NCBI RefSeq assembly: GCF_014287795.1
Contig: NZ_JACOON010000005.1
Span: 1 to 64,000, forward strand
Origin: Christensenella tenuis
Lineage (GTDB): Bacteria > Bacillota > Clostridia > Christensenellales > Christensenellaceae
Reading direction: 5' to 3'
Length of the DNA: 64,000 bases
Part shown: one piece after another, positions 18,183 to 27,598 of the stretch
Layout of the letters: each line of letters begins with the position of its first letter
Position numbering within the stretch: the first letter of the stretch is position 1
The notes under the pieces: model-generated
What the model was told of the DNA's origin: nothing
The model's input: the letters and a program-made list of their open reading frames with translations, nothing else
Database searches by the model: none
Position numbers and translations under genes: made by a program

Positions 18183-18928
18183 TTAATATCAAAACGCCGC
18201 ACGAGATCGGGCTGATGCGCGAGTCGGGGCGGCTGCTGTACAACTGCATGCAGGAAGTTCTTACGCACGTAAAGCCGGGCGTGACAACCATGCAGCTCGA
18301 CCGGATCGTCGAACAATACCTGGGAGACGCGGGGGCGACCCCTTCCTTCAAGGGATATAACGGTTTCCCGGGCAGCATTTGTACTTCAGTGAACGACGGC
18401 GTGGTACACGGAATCCCTTCCAACCGGGAAATCCTGCGGGATGGGGATATCCTGAGTATTGATATGGGCGCGATCCTCGGAGGATGGCAGTCAGATATGG
18501 CGCGTACTGTGGCCGTAGGCGATATTACCTCCACCGAACAGCTCCTGATCGACGTAACGCGAGAAAGCTTCTTCGCGGGAATGCGCGAGGCGCGTGCAGG
18601 CAACCGCCTGCGTGATATCAGCCGCGCAATCGAGGAAGTCATTCTCAGGAACGATATGGGCATTGTGCGGGAGCTCGTAGGCCACGGCATTGGCCGGGAG
18701 ATGCATGAATCCCCGGAAATTCCAAACTTTTCTTTCCGCGGGCCGAATCCGCGGCTTGATGTCGGGATGGTTCTTGCGATCGAGCCGATGGTAACGCTTG
18801 GGGGAGATGCGGTGCGCTGGATGGACGACGGCTGGCTTGTAAAGACAGCAGATGGAAGTTTGGCGGCCCATTACGAAAACACCGTGGCAATCACGGAAAA
18901 CGGACCGGAGATATTGACTGCTCCGTGA
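18179..18928 (+). CDS. map: Methionine aminopeptidase, type I
   Basis: A 249-residue enzyme removing the N-terminal Met from nascent proteins. The dinuclear metal ligands are visible in order: Asp in LSIDMGAIL, Asp in WQSDMARTV, His in GHGIGREMHE, Glu in LAIEPMV and Glu in HYENTVAIT. The substrate His is in GVVHGIPS. It overlaps adk by four bases. Confidence 0.97.
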   Translation: MINIKTPHEIGLMRESGRLLYNCMQEVLTHVKPGVTTMQLDRIVEQYLGDAGATPSFKGYNGFPGSICTSVNDGVVHGIPSNREILRDGDILSIDMGAILGGWQSDMARTVAVGDITSTEQLLIDVTRESFFAGMREARAGNRLRDISRAIEEVILRNDMGIVRELVGHGIGREMHESPEIPNFSFRGPNPRLDVGMVLAIEPMVTLGGDAVRWMDDGWLVKTADGSLAAHYENTVAITENGPEILTAP

Positions 18929-18956
18929 TGAATCAACAGTAAAAGGGGAGAAGACA

Positions 18957-19241
18957 TTGGGTAACTACCCCGTAGAAATAGGCCGGGTTGTAATCAGTAA
19001 ATCCGGCAGGGACAAGGGGCGGCCGTTCCTAATCGTGGAGCTACCGGGCGAACCTTATGTGTTGATAGCAGACGGGGCGCTTCGGCGGTTGCGGAAGCCC
19101 AAAAAGAAGAAGCTGAAGCACCTGGAATTTACAGGAATTGTCCTTGAAGGGATCCAGGATAAGCTGAAACAGGGAACAAAGGTGTTCGACGCGGAGCTTC
19201 GGAGCGCGCTTAAGAACACGATGCAGGCAAAGGAGGAGTAA
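18957..19241 (+). CDS. KOW-domain RNA-binding protein (L14e/L6e/L27e-like)
   Basis: A 94-residue protein with an N-terminal KOW motif ([21 protein letters not shown]) and a basic middle ([11 protein letters not shown]). It belongs to the family commonly found between map and infA in Clostridia and Bacilli, probably ribosome-associated. The start is TTG 18957 after AAAGGGGAG. The stop is two bases before the infA start. Confidence 0.9.
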   Translation: MGNYPVEIGRVVISKSGRDKGRPFLIVELPGEPYVLIADGALRRLRKPKKKKLKHLEFTGIVLEGIQDKLKQGTKVFDAELRSALKNTMQAKEE

Positions 19242-19243
19242 AT

Positions 19244-19465
19244 TTGTCTAAGAGCGACGTAATCGAAGTGGAAGGAACCGTTACGGATACGTATCCCAAC
19301 GCTTCATTTGAAGTAGAGCTTGAAAACGGACACAAAGTACTGGCACATATCTCAGGCAAGTTGCGTATGCATTATATTCGTATACTGCCCGGCGACAAGG
19401 TGACGGTAGAACTCTCACCCTACGACCTCACCAGAGGCAGGATCACGTGGCGCGGCAAAGCGTGA
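19244..19465 (+). CDS. infA: Translation initiation factor IF-1
   Basis: A 73-residue S1/OB-fold factor that occupies the A site during initiation. It has [50 protein letters not shown] and the [13 protein letters not shown] end. The start codon is TTG with AAGGAGG upstream. Confidence 0.97.
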   Translation: MSKSDVIEVEGTVTDTYPNASFEVELENGHKVLAHISGKLRMHYIRILPGDKVTVELSPYDLTRGRITWRGKA

Positions 19466-19508
19466 CGTGTGTGGCGATAGATACGAATGAAAAGAGGAGG
19501 CTTTTAAG

Positions 19509-19622
19509 ATGAAAGTAAGACCATCGGTAAAACCCATTTGCGAAAAATGCAAAATCATCAAGAGAAAAGGGAAAGTAATGGTAATCTGCCCCAATGTAAA
19601 GCATAAGCAGAAACAGGGCTAA
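19509..19622 (+). CDS. rpmJ: 50S ribosomal protein L36
   Basis: A 37-residue zinc-binding L36: [20 protein letters not shown], then [15 protein letters not shown]. The Cys-Cys...Cys-His ligand set is complete. GAGGAGG precedes ATG 19509. Confidence 0.97.
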   Translation: MKVRPSVKPICEKCKIIKRKGKVMVICPNVKHKQKQG

Positions 19623-19694
19623 GGAAAATAACGTTTATACGGGCGGCTGGTTTGCGCAAAAGCCGTCAGGGCGGCGCAAATATTACGTATAAGC

Positions 19695-19723
19695 TTTATA
19701 TAACGCGGATGATATGATATAAT
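19695..19723 (+). promoter_or_regulatory. Possible internal promoter for the alpha operon
   Basis: A perfect TATAAT (19718-19723) with a weak TTTATA (19695-19700) at 17-base spacing in the 180-base gap before rpsM. It would give extra expression of rpsM-rpsK-rpsD-rpoA-rplQ. Confidence 0.5.
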
Positions 19724-19802
19724 AACTAAACTGTCATCCTTTTTGGAAACAAAGATATCGGCGGCGACCCCGCTTAAAATTCACGGAGGTGGAAAGAGAA
19801 GT

Positions 19803-20171
19803 ATGGCACGTATTGCTGGCGTAGACTTGCCCAGAGACAAACGCGTTGAGATCGGGCTTACATACATTTATGGTATTGGCCTCAAGACGTCTCAGCAGAT
19901 TTTGTCTGCGACAAATGTGAACCCTGATATTAGAGTGAAGGATCTCGACGAGAACGACCTTTCCAAAATCAGGGACTATATCGACAAAAATCTTCAGGTG
20001 GAAGGTGACAAAAGAAGGGAAGTATCCCTCAACATCAAACGCCTGATGGAAATCGGTTGCTATCGCGGCATCCGTCATAGAAAAGGTCTGCCTGTCCGCG
20101 GGCAGAGCACAAAGCAGAATGCACGCACGCGTAAAGGCCCGAAGCGGACAGTTGCGGGTAAAAAGAAATAA
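19803..20171 (+). CDS. rpsM: 30S ribosomal protein S13
   Basis: A 122-residue S13: [26 protein letters not shown], the helix-two-turn-helix region, then [17 protein letters not shown] and the basic C-tail that reaches the P site. I chose ATG 19803, with GGAGGTGG upstream, over an in-frame ATG at 19743. Confidence 0.98.
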   Translation: MARIAGVDLPRDKRVEIGLTYIYGIGLKTSQQILSATNVNPDIRVKDLDENDLSKIRDYIDKNLQVEGDKRREVSLNIKRLMEIGCYRGIRHRKGLPVRGQSTKQNARTRKGPKRTVAGKKK

Positions 20172-20184
20172 GGAGGAATAGATA

Positions 20185-20580
20185 ATGGCTGCACCTAAGA
20201 AAAAAGTGTCCAGAAGACGCAGAGAAAAGAAGAACATTGAAAAAGGCCAGGCGCATATTCGTTCTTCCTTTAATAATACGATTGTAACAATGACCGATAT
20301 GCAGGGAAATGCCCTTTCACAGTCGAGTTCCGGAGCCATGGGCTTCCGCGGCTCACGGAAGAGCACACCCTTCGCTGCGCAGGTTGCTTCTGAAACGGCT
20401 GCAAGAGCGGCAATGGAACACGGCCTCAAGTTCGTGGAAGTGTTCGTAAAGGGACCGGGCTCCGGCAGGGAGGCCGCGATCCGCGCATTGCAGACGGCTG
20501 GTCTTGAAGTAACGCTCATCAAGGATGTGACGCCGATTCCGCATAACGGATGCCGTCCGCCGAAACGCAGAAGGGTATAA
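20185..20580 (+). CDS. rpsK: 30S ribosomal protein S11
   Basis: A 131-residue S11 with [57 protein letters not shown] and the [20 protein letters not shown] end. It lines the mRNA exit near the platform. Confidence 0.98.
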   Translation: MAAPKKKVSRRRREKKNIEKGQAHIRSSFNNTIVTMTDMQGNALSQSSSGAMGFRGSRKSTPFAAQVASETAARAAMEHGLKFVEVFVKGPGSGREAAIRALQTAGLEVTLIKDVTPIPHNGCRPPKRRRV

Positions 20581-20595
20581 GGAGGTACGTAAATT

Positions 20596-21222
20596 ATGGC
20601 AAGATATACAGGACCGGTTTGCCGCTTGTGCCGCCGGGAAGGCGCAAAGCTCTTTTTGAAGGGTGACCGCTGCTATTCTCAGAAATGCGCTTTCACGCTG
20701 CGCCCGAATGCTCCCGGACAGCACGGAGCCGGCCGCCGCGGAAAGATGTCCGAATATGGAACGCAGCTTCGTGAAAAACAGAAGGTAAAACGCGCATATG
20801 GCATTCTGGAAAGCCAGTTTAGAAAATATTTTGATATTGCAGCAAAAATGAAGGGTAAAGCGGGCGAAAACCTGCTCCAGCTCTTGGAGCGGCGTCTTGA
20901 TAATGTGTGCTTCCGCCTTGGTATCGGCGACAGCCGTGCGCAGGCGCGCCAGCTCGTGATGCATGGTCACGTCTTGGTCAACGGCCACAAGGTAGACATT
21001 CCTTCCTATCTGGTGGATGCGGGCGACGTTATCACAATAGCGCAGCGTTCCGCTTCGCAGGAATACTTCAAAACGCTGAAAGAAGAAGGTGGAAAAGGCG
21101 TTCCGAAATGGCTGGAATTCGACGTTGCCGAGCTTACGGGCAAGGTTGCCGCACTTCCGGAGAGGGACGATATCGACCTCACGATCGAGGAGCACCTCAT
21201 CGTCGAGTTGTATTCCAAATAA
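20596..21222 (+). CDS. rpsD: 30S ribosomal protein S4, zinc type
   Basis: A 208-residue S4. The N-terminus holds a four-cysteine zinc site (Cys9, Cys12, Cys26, Cys31), followed by the S4 RNA-binding domain [30 protein letters not shown]. It nucleates 30S assembly and in several bacteria feeds back on the alpha operon. This copy lies inside the alpha operon, as in Clostridia and unlike B. subtilis. Confidence 0.98.
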   Translation: MARYTGPVCRLCRREGAKLFLKGDRCYSQKCAFTLRPNAPGQHGAGRRGKMSEYGTQLREKQKVKRAYGILESQFRKYFDIAAKMKGKAGENLLQLLERRLDNVCFRLGIGDSRAQARQLVMHGHVLVNGHKVDIPSYLVDAGDVITIAQRSASQEYFKTLKEEGGKGVPKWLEFDVAELTGKVAALPERDDIDLTIEEHLIVELYSK

Positions 21223-21290
21223 TGGGAACTCCTTCAGTTGCGTGCGTGCGTTATGCGTGCGCGTAAACATTACCATAAGGGAGGTTAAAT

Positions 21291-22235
21291 ATGCTTGAAA
21301 TCGAAAGACCGAATATAGAATGTGTCAGCATGAGTGAAGACAAAAAGTATGCCAAGTTTGTCATGGAACCTTTGGAACGTGGCTTTGGCACGACGCTTGG
21401 GAATTCACTTCGGCGGATACTGATGTCTTCCCTGCCCGGCGTGGCAGTAACAAGCGTAAAGATAGACGGCGTTTTGCACGAGTTTTCGACCATCGAGGGC
21501 GTTCACGAAGACGTGACCAATATCGTGCTGAATTTGAAGGGACTGTGCGCAAAAATGCACACAGACGAGCCCAAAAAGCTGATCGTCAACGCGAAAGGCC
21601 CTAAGGATGTAACGGCGGCAGACATCGAGACGGATTCGGAAGTCGAGATTGTCAATCCTGACCTGCACATCGCAACGCTCGATAAGACAGCCAATCTCTA
21701 CATGGAGATCGTGCTTGAAAAAGGCAGAGGGTATGTGCTCGCGGATAAAAACAAGGATCCGAATATGCCGATTGGCGTAATCCCGATGGATTCCCTGTTT
21801 ACGCCGGTAACAAAAGTCAATTTCGCGGTGGAAAACACGCGTGTCGGCCAGATTACGGACTTTGACAAGCTGACGCTTGAAGTATGGACGAACGGCAGCG
21901 TAAACGCCGACGAGGCGACGTCGCTTGCCGCAAAGATCATGAGCGAGTATCTTGCGCAGTTCATCAACCTGACGGACCACGTAAGCGATGTTGAAATCAT
22001 GGTCGAAAAAGAAGAAGATAAAAAAGAGAAAATACTGGAAATCACGATCGAGGAACTGGATCTCTCGGTGCGCTCGTACAACTGCCTGAAACGCGCGGGG
22101 ATCAATACGGTAGAAGAACTCATCATGCGCGACGAAGAAGAAATGATGAAGGTGCGCAATTTGGGTAAAAAGTCACTCGAAGAAGTGCAGCAAAAACTGG
22201 AAGCGCTGGGGCTTTCGCTGCGCAAGGACGACTGA
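21291..22235 (+). CDS. rpoA: RNA polymerase alpha subunit
   Basis: A 314-residue alpha subunit. The N-terminal assembly domain contains [26 protein letters not shown]. The linker is acidic and charged ([12 protein letters not shown]). The C-terminal domain (about residues 245-314) has [23 protein letters not shown] and the DNA-contacting [20 protein letters not shown] precedes the ATG. Confidence 0.98.
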   Translation: MLEIERPNIECVSMSEDKKYAKFVMEPLERGFGTTLGNSLRRILMSSLPGVAVTSVKIDGVLHEFSTIEGVHEDVTNIVLNLKGLCAKMHTDEPKKLIVNAKGPKDVTAADIETDSEVEIVNPDLHIATLDKTANLYMEIVLEKGRGYVLADKNKDPNMPIGVIPMDSLFTPVTKVNFAVENTRVGQITDFDKLTLEVWTNGSVNADEATSLAAKIMSEYLAQFINLTDHVSDVEIMVEKEEDKKEKILEITIEELDLSVRSYNCLKRAGINTVEELIMRDEEEMMKVRNLGKKSLEEVQQKLEALGLSLRKDD

Positions 22236-22268
22236 TTGCAGTAACGAAAAGTACGAAGGAGAAACGCT

Positions 22269-22757
22269 ATGAGAAAATTAGGCAGGCCTTCCGACCAGAG
22301 AAAAGCGATGCTTCGCGGGCTTGTGACGTCGCTGATCTGGAACGGCAAAATAGAAACGACAATGATGCGTGCGAAAGAAACGCAGAGGATTGCGGAAAAG
22401 CTGATCACTAAGGCGATCCGCCAGTATGACAACACGGTTGAAGTCGAAAAAACAATCGACGGCACGAAAACCAAGGTAACAAACGATTCGCCCGCAAAGC
22501 TGGCCGCGCGCCGCATGATCATTTCCTATTTGTATAACGTTCCGGAAGCAAAGCTGGAAAAGGAAAGCAAATACGATTACAGAAAGCGCACGGGGGATGT
22601 CAACATGCCCGTTGTGGAAAAATTGTTCCGTGAAATCGCGCCGAAGTATGCACAGCGCGCGAAAGACAAAGGACAGGGCGGCGGATATTCCCGCATCATA
22701 AAGAAGGGGCCGAGGCGCGGTGACGCGGCCGAGGTCGTGATCCTTGAGCTGGTATAA
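22269..22757 (+). CDS. rplQ: 50S ribosomal protein L17
   Basis: A 162-residue L17, longer than the usual 115-130 residues. The ends are canonical ([45 protein letters not shown]). The excess lies in a charged internal stretch of roughly 40 residues after about residue 58 ([20 protein letters not shown] onward), a pattern seen in some Clostridia. It is the last gene of the ribosomal superoperon. Confidence 0.97.
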   Translation: MRKLGRPSDQRKAMLRGLVTSLIWNGKIETTMMRAKETQRIAEKLITKAIRQYDNTVEVEKTIDGTKTKVTNDSPAKLAARRMIISYLYNVPEAKLEKESKYDYRKRTGDVNMPVVEKLFREIAPKYAQRAKDKGQGGGYSRIIKKGPRRGDAAEVVILELV

Positions 22758-22790
22758 AAACGCCGGGGGAACATTATATTGAAATTGGGG

Positions 22791-22824
22791 AGGAAACTTA
22801 ATAGCATATTAAGTTTCCTTCTTT
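22791..22824 (+). terminator. Terminator of the alpha operon
   Basis: A perfect 13-bp stem (AGGAAACTTAATA and its complement, loop GCA) is followed by a T-rich TCTTTC tract. The stem is AT-rich, so termination may be partial. Confidence 0.65.
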
Positions 22825-23064
22825 CGCTCATTAGGAAAGATGCTGCAAAGCGCAGCTTTTGAGCGGCGTCTTTGCCTATGGATAAGAAGGGAACGGGAAA
22901 TGATTGCACGCCCTGTCTTGTAGGCAACCTGCTTTTTCATACGGAAGAAGAGCGAAAAAACGATTGCATGCGCCGCCGGGATGCTTTTTGAACATGCGGG
23001 GCCAATTTGCGGAAAACCGTTTCCGGCAGGGGGCATAAAGGCGGGAAGCCGCGGGAATGTAATA
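22825..23064. other. Intergenic before the ECF transporter genes
   Basis: About 240 bases with no gene. I see no recognised riboswitch. An in-frame upstream extension of ecfA1 (from 22981) lacks a Shine-Dalgarno and is not credible. Confidence 0.4.
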
Positions 23065-23907
23065 ATGGATAAAGTGATTGACGCACAAAATATAAAATAC
23101 GCATATCCGACCATCGAGGGAACGGAGCCCAAGCTCGCGCTCAGGGGCGTTACCCTCACAGTGGAGCAGGGGCAGTTCATAGCTGTGCTGGGGCATAACG
23201 GAAGCGGGAAATCTACGTTTGCAAAACATATCAATGTGCTTTTGCGTGCGCAGGAGGGAACGCTTACGGTGGTGGGGCTAGATACGGCAGACGAAACAAA
23301 CGTATGGGACATCCGCAGCCATGCAGGCATGGTATTCCAAAACCCGGATAACCAGCTCGTTTCTACGGTGGTGGAGGAAGACGTGGCATTCGGTCCGGAA
23401 AACCTCGGTGTGCCGCAGGAACAGTTGCGGGACCGCGTTACGGAAGCGCTTCGGGCCGTTGGCATGGAAGGATTTGAAAAACGCGCGCCGCATATGCTCT
23501 CCGGCGGACAGAAGCAGCGTATCGCTATTGCGGGCGTGCTTGCTATGCATCCGGATATCATCGTATTTGATGAGCCGACGGCCATGCTCGATCCGCAGGG
23601 CCGCGCGGAGGTCATGGATACAATCCGCTACCTGAATAAAGAAGAAGGAAAGACGATTGTGCTCATTACGCACTATATGGAGGAAGCCTCGGAGGCGGAC
23701 CGCGTATTTATCATGACGGACGGCGTGGTGACGGACGAGGGAACGCCGCGCGAAGTGTTTTCCCACAAAGAAAAACTGGAACAGGCGGGGCTGCTGCCGC
23801 CGCTTGCGACACAGGTTTACTATGATCTCAAAGAAAAAGGGCTGGAACTCGGTTTATGCCCTGTCACCCTTAAGGAACTGGTGGATGAATTATGCCGCTT
23901 AGCGTAA
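23065..23907 (+). CDS. ecfA1: ECF transporter ATPase A1
   Basis: This 280-residue ABC ATPase is one of the two that power energy-coupling-factor vitamin transporters. It has Walker A GHNGSGKST, Q-loop FQNPDNQLV, signature LSGGQKQRIAIAG, Walker B IIVFDEPTAML and switch His in LITHYMEE. I chose ATG 23065 by alignment to the family N-terminus (MDKVIDAQNIKYAY); its RBS is weak. The end overlaps ecfA2 by 16 bases. The ECF module commonly follows rplQ in Firmicutes, where it serves several substrate-binding S components encoded elsewhere. Confidence 0.96.
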   Translation: MDKVIDAQNIKYAYPTIEGTEPKLALRGVTLTVEQGQFIAVLGHNGSGKSTFAKHINVLLRAQEGTLTVVGLDTADETNVWDIRSHAGMVFQNPDNQLVSTVVEEDVAFGPENLGVPQEQLRDRVTEALRAVGMEGFEKRAPHMLSGGQKQRIAIAGVLAMHPDIIVFDEPTAMLDPQGRAEVMDTIRYLNKEEGKTIVLITHYMEEASEADRVFIMTDGVVTDEGTPREVFSHKEKLEQAGLLPPLATQVYYDLKEKGLELGLCPVTLKELVDELCRLA

Positions 23908-24749
23908 ACAGCTTGAACTATTTTTACATGACGGGAACGCCCTTTGAGGTACAAGCCTTAAAAGACGTTAGCCTGACCATTACAGACGGAGAATTTGTAG
24001 GCATCATCGGCCATACGGGCTGCGGAAAGTCCACGCTCATTCAACTGATGGCAGGTCTTTTGAAGCCTGCTTCGGGTACGGTGGAGGTGGAGGGAGAGGA
24101 TATCAACGCCTCCGGTTACGACCGTAAGCGGCTGCGCCGTACGGTAGGCGTGGTGTTCCAATACCCCGAATACCAGTTGTTTGAAGAAACCGTAGGCAAG
24201 GATGTGGCCTTTGGGCCTTTGAAAGCGGGCATGACGGAGGCTGAGGCGGAAAAAAACGTGGATACCGCACTTGAACTCGTGGGTTTTGAACCGGCAAAGA
24301 TTAAGTCCCTTTCGCCGTTCGACCTGTCCGGCGGGCAAAAACGCAAGGTGGCGATCGCGGGTGTGCTTGCCATGGATCCGCAGATACTGATCCTTGACGA
24401 ACCGATTGCGGGGCTTGACCCGCTCGGACGCGAACAATTTATGCAGCTCGTCAGGAAGCTCAACGATTGCGGGGTCACGATCATTATGATCTCACATAAT
24501 ATGGACGGTCTTGCGGATTATGCTTCCCGGATTATTGCCATGGATCATGGCGAAATTTATGCGGACGGTACGCCAAAAGAAGTGTTTGCAGACCTTGGAA
24601 GGCTCAAAAAAGTGGGCCTCGGGGCAAGCGAGTCACGCGAAGCGGCGGCTATGTTGAAAAACTGCGGCTGGAATCTTCCAGACGATATCATCAAAAAGGA
24701 TGAGCTCGTTGCAGCAATCTTAAAGCATAAAGAGGATGGCAAATGCTGA
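23892..24749 (+). CDS. ecfA2: ECF transporter ATPase A2
   Basis: The 285-residue partner ATPase, with Walker A GHTGCGKSTLIQLM, FQYPEYQLFEETV, signature LSGGQKRKVAIAG, Walker B ILILDEPIAGLDP and MISHNMD. It forms a heterodimer with EcfA1. It overlaps ecfA1 by 16 bases and ecfT by 7 bases, so the three genes are translationally coupled. Confidence 0.96.
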   Translation: MPLSVNSLNYFYMTGTPFEVQALKDVSLTITDGEFVGIIGHTGCGKSTLIQLMAGLLKPASGTVEVEGEDINASGYDRKRLRRTVGVVFQYPEYQLFEETVGKDVAFGPLKAGMTEAEAEKNVDTALELVGFEPAKIKSLSPFDLSGGQKRKVAIAGVLAMDPQILILDEPIAGLDPLGREQFMQLVRKLNDCGVTIIMISHNMDGLADYASRIIAMDHGEIYADGTPKEVFADLGRLKKVGLGASESREAAAMLKNCGWNLPDDIIKKDELVAAILKHKEDGKC

Positions 24750-25537
24750 AAAATATCACATTGGGCCAGTACTTTCCGGGCGATACGGTCGTCCACAGAC
24801 TGGACCCACGCATCAAAATACTGGTGGCGCTCCTTTTTTTGGTCGCCGTATTCGTGGTTCGCACGATGTGGGGCTTTCTTGCGCTCGCCTTGTTGTTTAC
24901 CCTGATTATCGCGCTTGCGAAAATCGGGCCGGTTACAATCCTGAGGAGTATCCGGCCGCTGCTTTTTATCATTATATTTACCTTTGTACTGAATATTTTA
25001 TTTTACAGCGGACAGACTATTTATTGGCAATGGGGATTTCTTACCATTTCTAAAGAAGGGATTGAAAAAGCGGTGTTCATTGCGATCAGGCTTGTACTGC
25101 TGATCGTGGCGACCAGCCTGCTGACCCTTACCACATCCCCCATGCAATTAACAGATGGCATGGAGAGCCTCCTTTCGCCATTGAAAAAAATCAAATTTCC
25201 CGTACACGAGATGGCGATGATGATGAGCATTGCCATGCGCTTTATTCCCACACTGGTAGAGGAGACAGACCGCATCATGAAGGCGCAGACCGCGCGCGGT
25301 GCGGAATTTGACAGCGGAAATCTGCTCAAAAAGGCGAAGAACATGATTCCCCTCCTCGTGCCGCTTTTCGTAGGTGCGTTCAAACGCGCGGACGAGCTTG
25401 CGCTCGCGATGGAAAGCCGCTGTTACCACGGCGACGAGGGAAGGACACGTATGAAGGTGCTGCACCTCAAACGGATGGACGTCTGGGCCCTGATCCTTAT
25501 GCTTGCGGTGAGCATTCTGTTTATGGTGTTCCTGTAG
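24743..25537 (+). CDS. ecfT: ECF transporter transmembrane subunit T
   Basis: A 264-residue membrane scaffold with about five transmembrane helices. The cytosolic coupling helices carry the AQTARGAEFDSG motif and a second, altered Ala-Arg-Gly-type motif (MESRCYHGDEG). These dock into the ATPase grooves. It is 13 bases before truA. Confidence 0.95.
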   Translation: MLKNITLGQYFPGDTVVHRLDPRIKILVALLFLVAVFVVRTMWGFLALALLFTLIIALAKIGPVTILRSIRPLLFIIIFTFVLNILFYSGQTIYWQWGFLTISKEGIEKAVFIAIRLVLLIVATSLLTLTTSPMQLTDGMESLLSPLKKIKFPVHEMAMMMSIAMRFIPTLVEETDRIMKAQTARGAEFDSGNLLKKAKNMIPLLVPLFVGAFKRADELALAMESRCYHGDEGRTRMKVLHLKRMDVWALILMLAVSILFMVFL

Positions 25538-25550
25538 TGGGAGGTAAATT

Positions 25551-26309
25551 ATGAGCAGGATTGCGCTCATCATTGAATACGACGGCACAAATTATTGCGG
25601 CTGGCAGATCCAGAAGAACGGCGTCAGCGTCCAGCAGCGGCTGGAGGAAGCGCTCGAAAAGGCGCTTGGCATGAAAACGGCGGTCGTGGGTGCGGGGCGC
25701 ACGGATGCACGTGTCCATGCCCTTGGGCAGGTGGCGCATTTCGACGCGGATACCGATATTCCGGCCGATAAGTTTTTTTATGTGCTGAACACGCTGCTGC
25801 CCGACGATATCCGCATCAAAAAGTCCTTCACAGCGCCGGAGGGCTTTCACGCGCGTTTTTCGGCGAAGGGCAAGCACTACCGCTATGTGATACGGAATGC
25901 GCGGGAAAAAGGCGCGGTAGACCGGCTGTATACCATGTTTGTGCCCGTGCCGCTCGATGTGGAAAGGATGCGGCAGGCGGCGAAGCAGGTTGAAGGAGAA
26001 CATGATTTCGCGGCGTTTTGCGCGGCAGGCTCGGACCTTAAGGGGACGACGGTGCGTACGGTTTATTCCGTGGATGTCACAAAAGACGGCGATTACATTA
26101 TGATCGACGTAAAAGGCAGTGGTTTTTTGTATAACATGGTACGCATTATTGCGGGCACGCTCATCTCGGTGGGAAAAGAAAAGCTTTCTCCACAGGACGT
26201 GAGGAATGCCATTGAAGCGAAAGACCGCACGCTTGCCGGGGCGACCGCGCAGGCACAAGGGTTGTTTCTTATGGAAGTATATTATGAATTTTTTCACAAT
26301 TCGTATTGA
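25551..26309 (+). CDS. truA: tRNA pseudouridine(38-40) synthase
   Basis: A 252-residue TruA modifying the anticodon stem-loop. The catalytic Asp52 is in GAGRTDARVHALGQVAHF. ALIIEYDGTNYCGWQIQ at the N-terminus and FLYNMVRIIAGTL near the C-terminus are diagnostic. It closes the ecfA1A2T-truA unit, which in related genomes runs directly into rplM. Confidence 0.97.
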   Translation: MSRIALIIEYDGTNYCGWQIQKNGVSVQQRLEEALEKALGMKTAVVGAGRTDARVHALGQVAHFDADTDIPADKFFYVLNTLLPDDIRIKKSFTAPEGFHARFSAKGKHYRYVIRNAREKGAVDRLYTMFVPVPLDVERMRQAAKQVEGEHDFAAFCAAGSDLKGTTVRTVYSVDVTKDGDYIMIDVKGSGFLYNMVRIIAGTLISVGKEKLSPQDVRNAIEAKDRTLAGATAQAQGLFLMEVYYEFFHNSY

Positions 26310-26400
26310 AAGTTAACGCCGGAGTATTGTATGATGGTAACAGTGCGGTAATAACGGGGAAATCCCGTGTTAATAATTTGAAGTAATGAGGTAAAATTTT

Positions 26401-26886
26401 ATGGGTGTCACAATCAGGAAGTACGCCGAACAGGACATTCCGGCCATGATGGATATTTGGAATGCGGTTGTTGAGGAAGGAGAGGCGTTTCCACAGGCGG
26501 ACATGCTCAGTGAATCGGGTGCAAAAGCATTTTTCGGTTCCCAGTCTTACTGTGGTGTAGCGGAAGACGGGGGAAAGCTCGTAGGCCTCTATATTTTGCA
26601 TCCAAATAACGTTGGGCGTTGCGCGCATATTGCCAACGCTTCCTTTGCGGTCAGTTCGGATTGCAGGGGCAAGGGAATCGGCGAACAACTGGTGCGCGAC
26701 TGCATGGCGCAGGCGCGGGAGCTTGGATTCCGTATCCTCCAATTCAATGCCGTTGTGGAAGACAACATTGGCGCGATTCATTTGTATGAAAAGATTGGTT
26801 TCCGGCAAATCGGACGTGTGTGCGAAGGATTCCAGGCCAAAAACGGCGAATATAAAGATATTCTGCTGTATTACAGTGAACTGTAA
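26401..26886 (+). CDS. GNAT family N-acetyltransferase
   Basis: A 161-residue single GNAT domain. The acetyl-CoA site is in SSDCRGKGIGEQLVRDCM, followed by FNAVVEDNIGAIHLYEKIGF (motif B). The substrate is unknown. It is separated from truA by 91 bases and ends in its own terminator, so it is probably an insertion between truA and rplM-rpsI. Confidence 0.92.
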   Translation: MGVTIRKYAEQDIPAMMDIWNAVVEEGEAFPQADMLSESGAKAFFGSQSYCGVAEDGGKLVGLYILHPNNVGRCAHIANASFAVSSDCRGKGIGEQLVRDCMAQARELGFRILQFNAVVEDNIGAIHLYEKIGFRQIGRVCEGFQAKNGEYKDILLYYSEL

Positions 26887-26916
26887 GCTTGTAAGCTGAA
26901 ATTTCAGAACCGGTTC

Positions 26917-26948
26917 GGCTCGCTGCCTCGATGGCGGCGGGCTTTTTT
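26917..26948 (+). terminator. Terminator after the GNAT gene
   Basis: A GC-rich imperfect stem (GCTCGCTGCC with GGCGGCGGGC, loop TCGAT) is followed by TTTTTT. Confidence 0.75.
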
Positions 26949-27017
26949 ATATAACATTAGTGTGAAAAAGTTCCCGGCTGTGCAGGGGGGAGCATCTCTT
27001 CTTTTGCTACAACCCCC

Positions 27018-27215
27018 TTGACATTAACGCCGGTAGTTGATTCTGATTAACGCGAAAGATGAAAAGGGCAAGATTTTCGTTTCGACGGCGGCAGTGCAGG
27101 GCCGCAAAAGAAGTGCCCTTTTCAATGCGCCGTCAGGCACGGCCAGCATCAGCCCTTAATAGTGCCGGTGCAAACAAGCTGCTAGCCAAACTGGCAGTCT
27201 TGCTACGAGGGCGGC
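27018..27215 (+). ncRNA. Candidate pseudoknotted structured RNA
   Basis: No coding frame fits here, yet pairing is dense. TTGACA (27018-27023) and a weak TCTGAT (27042-27047) could be a promoter. GAAAAGGGCA (27061-27070) pairs with TGCCCTTTTC (27114-27123), while GACGGCG (27084-27090), inside that loop, pairs with CGCCGTC (27128-27134) outside it, giving a pseudoknot. GGCAC/GTGCC (27136-27166) and a longer imperfect hairpin (27171-27201) follow. It does not match tmRNA, SRP RNA or any riboswitch consensus I know. It could be an independent RNA or a regulatory leader for the DUF2089 gene. Confidence 0.4.
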
Positions 27216-27244
27216 ATCAATAATAAAAAAGATAAAATGAAACA

Positions 27245-27286
27245 TTGACTTTAATAATATTAAATGATATATTTAATATTATTAAA
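27245..27286 (+). promoter_or_regulatory. Promoter with overlapping palindromic operator
   Basis: TTGACT (27245-27250) and TATATT (27268-27273) are 17 bases apart. The same stretch holds TTAATAATATTAAA (from 27251) mirrored by TTTAATATTATTAA (to 27285) around a short centre. A dimeric repressor bound here would block the promoter; the DUF2089 protein encoded just downstream is the obvious candidate. Confidence 0.7.
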
Positions 27287-27298
27287 GGAGAGGTCGGA

Positions 27299-27592
27299 AT
27301 GGCAGTTGAAATAATCCCGGAATGGATGGCGGCACTTGAAGATGAAGATATATCCTTCATCAAAAATTTTGTGCTCGCATCCGGATCCCTCAAAGAGATG
27401 GCAAAACACTACGGCGTCACCTACCCCACAGTGCGCCTGCGGCTCGACAAGCTGATCCAGAAAATCACTATCAGCGACAATTATGCCGAAGAGCCGTATG
27501 TAGCGCTCATTAAGCGCATGGCGGTAAACGACAAGCTGGATTTCGATACGGCAAAACTTCTGATCTCAGAATATAAAAAGCAAAAGGGGTGA
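27299..27592 (+). CDS. DUF2089 family DNA-binding protein
   Basis: A 97-residue protein of the DUF2089 family. The sequence IPEWMAALEDEDISFIKNFVLASGSLKEMAKHYGVTYPTVRLRLDKLI contains a clear helix-turn-helix (about residues 28-50); the C-terminal helices may dimerise. AAAGGAGAGG precedes ATG 27299; a frame start at 27245 is inside the promoter and was rejected. It is seven bases before a small membrane protein gene. It is probably an autoregulator acting on the palindrome at its own promoter. Confidence 0.88.
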   Translation: MAVEIIPEWMAALEDEDISFIKNFVLASGSLKEMAKHYGVTYPTVRLRLDKLIQKITISDNYAEEPYVALIKRMAVNDKLDFDTAKLLISEYKKQKG

Positions 27593-27598
27593 AACCAA

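Noticed and set aside
27018..27215. tmRNA, SRP RNA or a known riboswitch (cobalamin, c-di-GMP, glutamine)
   Set aside because: No CCA-like tRNA end, no SRP GNAR-tetraloop core, no B12 box and no c-di-GMP consensus could be found.
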